Positions 57,212 through 64,000 of a stretch of 64,000 nucleotides of DNA are shown one piece after another (positions within the stretch are counted from its first letter, which is position 1; each line of letters begins with the position of its first letter). A model generated the notes under the pieces. The model saw only the letters and a list, made by a program, of their open reading frames with translations, was not told the DNA's origin and searched no databases. A program made the position numbers and the translations under genes. This stretch comes from Alteromonas sp. RKMC-009 (lineage in GTDB: Bacteria > Pseudomonadota > Gammaproteobacteria > Enterobacterales > Alteromonadaceae), in the NCBI RefSeq assembly GCF_003584565.2, contig NZ_CP031010.1:1364001-1428000 (forward strand). Reading direction: 5' to 3'.

Positions 57212-58564
57212 GTGCCTGGTGAAATGGATGTCAGTACGCTGTGTTCTGACATCATCTGCACAACGGCCAGGTTGCTCGATACTGTTACCCCGGCGCCAAA
57301 CTGCCTTGTGGTAGGTTTCAGTGGCGGGGTAGACTCCGGTTTATTACTCCACGCACTCTCTTCATATTCTTCTTTGCCCGTTCACGGGGTGTATATCCAT
57401 CACGGTCTGAGTCCCAACGCAGACGCGTGGCAAAACCACTGCGAAACCTTTTGTCACCAGCGCAATGTTATCTTTTCTGCCTTATCCGTTAACGTGACGG
57501 TTCAGTCCCGCACCAGCCTTGAGGCAAGTGCAAGAGACGCCCGTTATGATGCATTACTGCGCTATTGCCGGCAGCACAACGGCGCGCTGGTTTTAGGCCA
57601 GCATCAGGACGACCAGCTCGAAACCTTATTGCTGGCGATAAAGCGGGGAAGCGGCCCGGCAGGTCTGGCTGGCATGCCCGGGCTGCATTACCGGCAAATC
57701 AGTGAGAGTGAGCAACCCGTTGCTATTCTGCGGCCTCTGCTTAATTTTCGCCGTGAAGATATTGAGGCTGCGGCGGATTCACTGGGGATGCCGCGGGTTG
57801 AAGATGAGTCCAATCAGGACAACCGTTTCGACCGTAATTTTCTTCGTAACCATGTACTGCCGGATATGCACAGGCGCTGGCCCGGTTTTGCAAAAGCCGC
57901 TTCACGCTCCTGTGAACTGTTACAGGAACAAAATGCATTGCTGGCAGAAGTGACCGTTGAACGGCTTAAAGACGCTGAGACCGGTAACGGAGGACTGAGC
58001 GTTCCTGCTTTGCTGCTGCAAAGCTCTGGCTGGCAGAGGGCGATTATACGTCACTGGCTGACCGGACGGGGTGCGACCTTGCCTTCTAAAGCTCAGATGG
58101 ACGAGGTCCTCGCTATGTTACATGCCAGAGACGATGCCATGCCGTGCGTTAAAGCCGGCGCTGGCGTGATCCGCCGCTACAACAGCGAACTGTTATTTAC
58201 TGCGGATAGCGGGAGCTGCACGGACGATATGATGCAGGAAAGCGGTGATCCGCAACGGGTAGATATAGAGCAGTGGCAGCAAGTCCCCGGGTTGCCGGTA
58301 ACATTTAAAATCTCCGGCCCGGGTGACTGGCAGCGGGTGCCGGCGGTGAGTCTGGATAAAATTTATGTGAGCCGGAATCCCACAGGGAAAACAGCGCGGA
58401 AATGGTTTAAGCAGTGGAAGATACCGCCCTGGGAAAGAGAACGCATTCCTGTTTTACTATGCAATGGTGAAGCGGCAGCTTTGCTGTTGACAGACAGAGT
58501 GGTCTGGCTGGCGGCCGGCAATCAGGATCTTAACAGAATAATGTACAAAAGCAGCGGTGAATAA
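57212..58564 (+). CDS. tilS: TilS, tRNA(Ile)-lysidine synthetase
   Basis: Converts C34 of the CAU-anticodon tRNA-Ile to lysidine, an essential decoding step. PP-loop SGGVDS at residues 37-42, HHGLSPNADAW, LGQHQDDQLETLLL and GMPRVEDESNQDNRFDRNFLRN; the C-terminal TilS domain ends around TDRVVWLAA. GTG start at 57212 with GGAG nine bases upstream; ATG 57224 is an alternative. 450 aa. Its 5' end is 16 bases after accA. Confidence 0.96.
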   Translation: MPGEMDVSTLCSDIICTTARLLDTVTPAPNCLVVGFSGGVDSGLLLHALSSYSSLPVHGVYIHHGLSPNADAWQNHCETFCHQRNVIFSALSVNVTVQSRTSLEASARDARYDALLRYCRQHNGALVLGQHQDDQLETLLLAIKRGSGPAGLAGMPGLHYRQISESEQPVAILRPLLNFRREDIEAAADSLGMPRVEDESNQDNRFDRNFLRNHVLPDMHRRWPGFAKAASRSCELLQEQNALLAEVTVERLKDAETGNGGLSVPALLLQSSGWQRAIIRHWLTGRGATLPSKAQMDEVLAMLHARDDAMPCVKAGAGVIRRYNSELLFTADSGSCTDDMMQESGDPQRVDIEQWQQVPGLPVTFKISGPGDWQRVPAVSLDKIYVSRNPTGKTARKWFKQWKIPPWERERIPVLLCNGEAAALLLTDRVVWLAAGNQDLNRIMYKSSGE

Positions 58565-58581
58565 GATGGCAGTCTTCTGGT

Positions 58582-58609
58582 AAAGAGGCAAGGTTTTGCC
58601 TCTTTATTT
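58582..58609. terminator. Bidirectional terminator between tilS and a GGDEF gene
   Basis: Stem AAAGAGGCAA / TTGCCTCTTT with a short loop, T-rich on both sides, between convergent genes. Confidence 0.88.
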
Positions 58610-58626
58610 AAAAGCCTGCGGGGAGA

Positions 58627-59532
58627 TTATGCCGCAAGATAAGCATTCTTTCCGGCGGCTTTGACCTGGTATAACGCGTGATCAGCGCGCTCAAATAACG
58701 ACTGCATGTTGTCTCCCTGGCGGTAGACCGCACCGCCGATACTGCAGGAAACTCCGTGACCTTTAAGTAACGGGTTCTTTTCGATTCGTTTGTTGAGACG
58801 GTCAGCAATGACTTTCAGCGACTCTTTTTGTTTGCAGTCCAGCAGACAACAAAACTCATCACCCCCGATGCGGAATGCCTCATCTTCATTACGCAGCACA
58901 GACGAAATCTCTGCAGCCACAGCTTGCAATACCTTGTCACCTTCCTGATGCCCATAGGTGTCATTCACTGTCTTAAAGTTGTCTAAGTCTATGACCAGTA
59001 ATCCGAATTTTTCATCATGGCGATCTGCTCTGCTGGTCAGACGGCCACAGGACTCATCAAATGCGTTGCGGTTACCTAACGTGGTCAGTGCATCTTTTGT
59101 CGCCATTTTTTTCAGTCGTTCGAACTCCAGAGCATTGGCGAACTGATGGCTGAACAGCACGTGTAACTCAGCTACACACTGACGTTCTTCCCGTGATGGC
59201 ATGCTGGCAAACACATAGCGGATGTATTCCGGCGCGGATGTGCTGTGACGGTTATTCATAGGCAGCATCAGAGTGTTTGTGTCATTGTCTTCCGGCTTAA
59301 TGCGGCCATAACTCAGGTGACGTGAGGCATCGCTCAGGTTGAGGTGAACGAGCGCAACATGTTGTCTGAGCTGATGAAAGTATAAAGAACCCAGTGCAGA
59401 AATATCGATAGTTGACAGGATCTGCCCCAGGAAGCTGTTTTTCTGATCGGCAGTTAACCGCGGGCCGGATGAGGCCATAGGATAAAAGCTGTCAGGGTAT
59501 ACGTGTTCATAAACAGAAGTTGAGAATTCCAA
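58627..59532 (-). CDS. GGDEF diguanylate cyclase, cytoplasmic
   Basis: Makes cyclic di-GMP. About 301 aa with an N-terminal region of about 135 residues that may be a GAF-like sensor (no membrane helix), and a GGDEF domain: DALTTLGNRNAFDE, DLDNFKTVNDTYGHQEGD, IGGDEFCCLL. I chose the TTG at 59532 because GAGGAG lies six to seven bases upstream; the ATG at 59553 has no ribosome binding site. No EAL domain. Second diguanylate cyclase in the window, unrelated in its N terminus to the first. Confidence 0.9.
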   Translation of the reverse strand: MEFSTSVYEHVYPDSFYPMASSGPRLTADQKNSFLGQILSTIDISALGSLYFHQLRQHVALVHLNLSDASRHLSYGRIKPEDNDTNTLMLPMNNRHSTSAPEYIRYVFASMPSREERQCVAELHVLFSHQFANALEFERLKKMATKDALTTLGNRNAFDESCGRLTSRADRHDEKFGLLVIDLDNFKTVNDTYGHQEGDKVLQAVAAEISSVLRNEDEAFRIGGDEFCCLLDCKQKESLKVIADRLNKRIEKNPLLKGHGVSCSIGGAVYRQGDNMQSLFERADHALYQVKAAGKNAYLAA

Positions 59533-59670
59533 AACAGTACTCCTCGGGAACATGGGTTATACTTAGCATTAATTGTTTACTTTTACGTCAGAAAATCGTC
59601 ATCTAAGCGTGTCTGACTGAAGTCTTGCAAGTGGTGTGCCTGCTTGTAGTGCCGGATTAAAGGAGTTGCC

Positions 59671-61644
59671 GTGGTAGCAAGTGGATTTGGACAAATCGTA
59701 GTGTTAATGGCGCTGTCAGTGGTCAGTGTCGCGGTATTCCGCAAGCTCCATTTGCCACCTATTCTGGCCTACCTTTTTGCCGGTCTGCTTACCGGCCCTG
59801 AATTGCTGGCGTTGTTTCCTCATCCGGAAGACATGCACCTGCTGGCAGAAATCGGGATTGTATTTCTATTATTTTCTCTGGGGCTCGAGTTTTCGCTGCC
59901 CAAGCTCATGTCCATGCGCTCACTGGTTTTCGGTGTCGGATTAGGTCAAATGGTCGTTACTACGGGTGTGTTCTCAGCAATCGCACACTTTCTCGGATTT
60001 GCCTGGGGGCCGGCAGTTATCATTGGCGGCATGCTGGCACTGAGCTCCACTGCTATCGTCATTAAGCAGCTTACTGAAGCCGGAGCACTCAATCATCGTC
60101 GTACAGAAATGGCCATCAGTATTCTGCTGTTTCAGGATCTGGCAGTGGTGCCTTTCCTCATTGCCATTCCATTAATGTCATCAGAACAGAACATCAGTCT
60201 CGCCACTGCGTTAATTCAGGCACTCATAAAAGGTGTACTGGTCGTTATCCTGCTGCTTTCTGCCGGCAAGTGGGTATTGCCCTGGATATTCCGGGAGGTG
60301 GCGAAAACCAGAACTGATGAGTTGTTCGTGCTTACCACGATTCTTGTGGCTATTCTGGCCGGCGGGCTGACCTATATTTTCGGTTTGTCCATGGCGCTGG
60401 GAGCTTTTCTTGCCGGGATGATGCTGGGAGAAAGCCAGTATAAGTACCAGTTGGAAGCGGACATCCGGCCATTCAGAGATATTCTGATGGGCCTGTTTTT
60501 CGTCACTGTGGGCATGCAGCTGAACCTGCACGTACTTTACCAGGATGGTCTGTGGATATTCAGCGGTGTGGCGGTATTAATGGTACTTAAGGTGCTGATA
60601 TTGCGCCTGGTTGCCAGGTTACTGAATTCAGATGCGGTGGATGCCTGGGCTACCGGCATCAAATTGTGTCAGATTGGCGAATTCAGTTTTGTTATTGCTG
60701 CACTGGCCACCGCAGAAGGAGTCATCGACAGCAGAACATCTTCTATTATCATCAGTATGGGCGTGATCAGCATGGCACTGACACCCCTGCTGGTAACCCG
60801 CAGTGTGGCCTGGGCGCAGAAACTCGAACCTGCGTCAGCGGTCAACGTGGAGCCCGACAGTGCCATTCCTGAAGCTTCAGCTTTGCAAAACCATATTGTC
60901 ATCGCCGGATTTGGCAGGGTGGGGCAGTCTGTTGCCCGTTTGCTGAAACTGGAGAACATTTCCTTTATCACCATTGATGCAGACCCGGTAAGGGTGCACG
61001 AAAGCCGCAATGCCGGCGAACCGATTTTATTTGGTGATGCCAGCCAGAAGGATATTCTTGAAAATGCCGGTGTTGGCAGAGCCAGTTTACTGCTGGTCAC
61101 TTTTGATCAGCCTGAGAAAGCTAAGCAGGTCATTAACGCAGCAAGGCAAATCTCGCCGGACATCAACTTAATGGTACGTACAAAACGGGACTATCAGCTG
61201 GATGCTTTGTATAAAGCCGGTGCCAGTCAGGTTGTACCGGAAATACAGGAAGGCAGTCTGATGCTGATTTCCCAGGTACTGCATTACGCCGGCGTACCCA
61301 TGTCGCGGATCCTGCGAAGGGTGAGGGAGGAGCGTCAGGGGCGGTACGATCACCTGCACGGCTTTTATCCGGGGGAAACCACTGAAATCAGCTACGGCAC
61401 AGAAGATAAACTGGAATTTGTACATGCTGTTGTACTGAATAACGATGCAGCCTGTTTAGGTCAGTCATTGTCAGACATCGATTTTCAAAGAATGCGGGTA
61501 AGACTGCAGGTTCTGAGAAGAAATGGCAGCGAAATTGCGCAGCCGGATGGAAATGAAGTGTTGCAAGCCGGTGATGTGCTAGTCATCGCCGGCAAGCCCA
61601 GAAGGGTAGAGCGGGCAGAACGTCGTTTTATGGACGGTGCCTGA
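59671..61644 (+). CDS. CPA2 family monovalent cation:proton antiporter with RCK domain (Kef/YbaL-like)
   Basis: Inner-membrane K+ or Na+/H+ antiporter. GTG start at 59671 with AGGAG five bases upstream. The 657-aa protein has about 12 helices (LPPILAYLFAGLLTGPELLALF; SLGLEFSLPKLMSMRSLVFG; FQDLAVVPFL), an RCK-N nucleotide-binding domain (HIVIAGFGRVGQSVARLL, FGDASQKDILENAGV) from about residue 408, and an RCK-C domain at the end. KefB/KefC or YbaL are the closest E. coli types; no KefF/KefG partner gene is adjacent. Confidence 0.92.
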   Translation: MVASGFGQIVVLMALSVVSVAVFRKLHLPPILAYLFAGLLTGPELLALFPHPEDMHLLAEIGIVFLLFSLGLEFSLPKLMSMRSLVFGVGLGQMVVTTGVFSAIAHFLGFAWGPAVIIGGMLALSSTAIVIKQLTEAGALNHRRTEMAISILLFQDLAVVPFLIAIPLMSSEQNISLATALIQALIKGVLVVILLLSAGKWVLPWIFREVAKTRTDELFVLTTILVAILAGGLTYIFGLSMALGAFLAGMMLGESQYKYQLEADIRPFRDILMGLFFVTVGMQLNLHVLYQDGLWIFSGVAVLMVLKVLILRLVARLLNSDAVDAWATGIKLCQIGEFSFVIAALATAEGVIDSRTSSIIISMGVISMALTPLLVTRSVAWAQKLEPASAVNVEPDSAIPEASALQNHIVIAGFGRVGQSVARLLKLENISFITIDADPVRVHESRNAGEPILFGDASQKDILENAGVGRASLLLVTFDQPEKAKQVINAARQISPDINLMVRTKRDYQLDALYKAGASQVVPEIQEGSLMLISQVLHYAGVPMSRILRRVREERQGRYDHLHGFYPGETTEISYGTEDKLEFVHAVVLNNDAACLGQSLSDIDFQRMRVRLQVLRRNGSEIAQPDGNEVLQAGDVLVIAGKPRRVERAERRFMDGA

Positions 61645-61652
61645 CAAAGCCG

Positions 61653-61886
61653 TTATGCAACTTTACCGCTCTCAAGATCTTTAAATTGCTTTTTCAGATC
61701 GTAATTTTCTTCGGTGACGATTTTTTCCAGTACTTCAACGCGCTCCCGTAGTGCCGCGATTTCGGCTTCCATGGCTTTATCACTACGGATATCTTTTTTC
61801 GATTTACTCTTGTCTTTCGCTGCAGTGACGATAGAGACCAGTGCCCAGGCACAGATTGCAACAATGACAACGGCGGTTGTATTCAT
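61653..61886 (-). CDS. PspB-like small membrane protein with coiled coil
   Basis: A 77-aa protein with one N-terminal membrane helix (TTAVVIVAICAWALVSIV), a lysine/serine linker and a C-terminal coiled coil (AEIAALRERVEVLEKIV). The helix plus RERVEVLEKIV pattern recalls PspB of the phage-shock system, but no pspA or pspC neighbour exists, so membership is uncertain. GAGGGA precedes the ATG. It converges with the antiporter gene with eight bases between stops. Confidence 0.75.
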   Translation of the reverse strand: MNTTAVVIVAICAWALVSIVTAAKDKSKSKKDIRSDKAMEAEIAALRERVEVLEKIVTEENYDLKKQFKDLESGKVA

Positions 61887-62716
<830 letters not shown>

Positions 62717-62718
<2 letters not shown>

Positions 62719-62755
62719 TCCGGAACTGCTACTGGCAGGTTGACTCCGGACTTTT
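62717..62755 (+). terminator. tadA intrinsic terminator
   Basis: Stem AGTCCGGA / TCCGGACT across a 20-base loop followed by TTTT; the first arm starts at the tadA stop. It overlaps the 3' end of the small ORF on the other strand. Confidence 0.7.
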
Positions 62756-62887
62756 CGCGAACATTTCATGAGTCATAAAATGACGGCGCCGTTGAAGGAC
62801 CCGTTGATGGGCACGTTTAATCATTAATTTTCTGCGGTTATTACTTTTCAAAATTTTCTTTGCCTTTATTGCTTTTTGTCTTCTCAT
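62729..62887 (-). CDS. Candidate 52-aa highly basic small protein
   Basis: A 52-codon frame from ATG 62887 to TAG 62729, preceded by a perfect AGGAGG (62892-62897) four bases from the ATG. The product starts MRRQKAIKAKKILKSNNRRK and has 17 Lys/Arg residues with an RVLQRRRHF stretch, the composition of a ribosome- or RNA-binding protein. It does not match RMF, SRA or ArfA as I know them. It lies between tadA and the MltF-like gene, convergent with tadA. The ribosome binding site makes it more than chance, but translation is unproven. Confidence 0.55.
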   Translation of the reverse strand: MRRQKAIKAKKILKSNNRRKLMIKRAHQRVLQRRRHFMTHEMFAKSPESTCQ

Positions 62888-62993
62888 AAACCCTCCTCAT
62901 CCTTAAATGTGTAAGGAGAACGTATTCAGGGTGGCATTGTTCTTATGCCTCATGCCGTTCTACCGGTATAACATGAAGGCTTTATGACAATTT

Positions 62994-63980
62994 TCAATCT
63001 TTTTCAGACAGTGTTTCCAACGTTGTTGCGTACTGCTGAATATTTTCTGTAAATCTCACGGTATCAGCACCGTCTGCGTAGCCATAATCAAGGTGACGGT
63101 AAACGTCCTTAACGGCCAGCAATGGATAGCGCTGTTTCACGTCCAGCCAGCGATCATTATTGCCGCCCTGGCGGGATGTCAGTTCCCGGCAATCCTCAAG
63201 ATGTGTCAACCCCGTGCGCCACGCTGCAAGGGTCATCATCATCCTCTCCGCAGCCGGGATCCGTGACGGGATTTTCTCATGTAGTATAAGCAGTTGCTCT
63301 ACTGCACCGGCAGTTTCACCGGCATCTTCCCACTGATTTAATTGCCAGGCGAAAGCTGCCAGCAAAGTCCAATTTGCATCGCTGTCGTAAGCACTGAATT
63401 GCTCTTTGAGCGCCGTTATTTTTCCGGCAGCCGCAAGAATGAATGCCGGAATATCTGCCTCTTGCAGCGGAGTCGCCGGCGTCAGCCATTCATTCTGCAT
63501 TTTTGCAACCACACGTTGTTGCCTGAGCGTCGCAAAGTAATCAAAGACTGCACTGCGAAGAGAGTCATCAAGGCGGGCAGAGAATGCCCAGGCGGTGCCG
63601 GCATACGCCGGTCCGGAAACCATATCTGCTGACAATGCCTGCGATCCGGCATCACTGCTCACAATCAAATCGATATCTGAGCCGGCCAGAGCAGCGTTCA
63701 GACTGTGGTCGTCGTAATAGGGGATAAGTGCCAGTTCAACGCCAAGGTAATCAGCGAATCCGGCGATCAGTGTGTAATCAAACCCGCGGGGACCCTGCGG
63801 GCCATATTCATAACGTGAAGGTGCATACTCAATGCCTGCTGTCAGCTTACCGGCTTCCTTGACAGAACGAAGGTGATTGGGTAATTCAGGTTCGCTGCAG
63901 GCGGCAACGGTCAGAACTAACAGCAAACCGGTAACGGAACGTAACATGACTGTCAGGGGGGCAGACAGGAGAAAAGACAT
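62994..63980 (-). CDS. MltF-like lipoprotein with lost catalytic residue and deletions (pseudoenzyme or decaying gene)
   Basis: Uninterrupted frame encoding about 328 aa; family members such as E. coli MltF are about 518 aa. There is a lipoprotein signal (lipobox VAAC). The first solute-binding lobe (RGFDYTLIAGFADYLGVEL) is kept, the second lobe is missing, and the lytic transglycosylase domain is shortened. At the catalytic site the usual YQES reads WQLN (DNA 63336-63347), replacing the essential Glu with Leu, and the following roughly 35-residue substrate-groove segment is gone. The C-terminal part (DVKQRYPLL...LDYGYADG...RFTENIQQYATTL) still aligns well. Location beside tadA is the normal mltF site. 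Start may be GTG 63992, ATG 63980 or ATG 63947; the window ends just upstream. Confidence 0.82.
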   Translation of the reverse strand: MSFLLSAPLTVMLRSVTGLLLVLTVAACSEPELPNHLRSVKEAGKLTAGIEYAPSRYEYGPQGPRGFDYTLIAGFADYLGVELALIPYYDDHSLNAALAGSDIDLIVSSDAGSQALSADMVSGPAYAGTAWAFSARLDDSLRSAVFDYFATLRQQRVVAKMQNEWLTPATPLQEADIPAFILAAAGKITALKEQFSAYDSDANWTLLAAFAWQLNQWEDAGETAGAVEQLLILHEKIPSRIPAAERMMMTLAAWRTGLTHLEDCRELTSRQGGNNDRWLDVKQRYPLLAVKDVYRHLDYGYADGADTVRFTENIQQYATTLETLSEKD

Positions 63981-64000
63981 CTTACTCGACACGGTCAGTG

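Overview
The window is a stretch of chromosome from a gammaproteobacterium, most likely of the Alteromonadaceae (Alteromonas/Salinimonas type). The evidence is gene order: rpsB-tsf-pyrH-frr-uppS-cdsA-dxr-rseP-bamA-skp-fabZ-lpxA-lpxB-rnhB-dnaE-accA-tilS, map-glnD-dapD divergent from rpsB, and ppnN...queF-syd...csrB...yqcC-truC-flavodoxin. It also carries a full Ccm system and several families common in marine gammaproteobacteria (DUF3192, DUF3301, DUF3549). The genus is inferred from style only. I see no rRNA, tRNA, CRISPR array, insertion sequence or prophage, so this is mainly core genome.

Layout. 1-7562 (+): cytochrome c maturation operon ccmA(partial)BCDEFGHI with almost every junction overlapping, closed by the lipoprotein gene mlaA. 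7664-10580 (-): a small membrane protein plus galE, and a POT peptide transporter. 10774-15550 (-): a translationally coupled polysaccharide export operon (lipoprotein, KpsD/Wza-like, KpsM, KpsT, KpsE). Across a 552-bp divergent regulatory region, 15939-19012 (+) holds a candidate 51-aa ORF, wecA and two GT2 glycosyltransferases, followed by galU. Together these look like a surface polysaccharide locus: WecA primes, the GT2 enzymes extend, GalU and GalE supply sugars, and the Kps ABC system exports. No kpsC/kpsS linker genes are in view.

20324-27893 (-): comEA-like, NAD-type isocitrate dehydrogenase, a degenerate HDOD protein with a DUF3192 protein, ppnN, a diguanylate cyclase and queF. 27999-34042: syd, a small coiled-coil protein, a second DUF3192 protein, a GNAT enzyme, then a large CsrB-type sRNA. 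The sRNA has about 38 GGA motifs, a perfect GacA/UvrY box about 178 bp upstream and an intrinsic terminator, and sits in the interval between syd and yqcC where I recall E. coli csrB lying. DUF3301/DUF3549 (-) and yqcC-truC-flavodoxin (+) follow.

34143-38594 (-): dapD, glnD, map. 38789-58564 (+): the translation / isoprenoid / envelope / lipid A / replication / fatty acid supercluster. lpxD, normally between skp and fabZ, is absent; a terminator and a short spacer stand there. 58627-63980: a second diguanylate cyclase, a CPA2 cation/proton antiporter, a PspB-like small membrane protein, tadA with an unusual repeated motif before its start codon, an unannotated 52-aa basic ORF with a strong ribosome binding site, and an MltF-like lipoprotein that has lost its catalytic glutamate and large domain segments.

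Most likely new or under-described items: the degenerate MltF homologue, the two small ORFs, the missing lpxD, the tadA upstream repeats and the unusually long CsrB RNA. I found no convincing entirely new multi-gene system.
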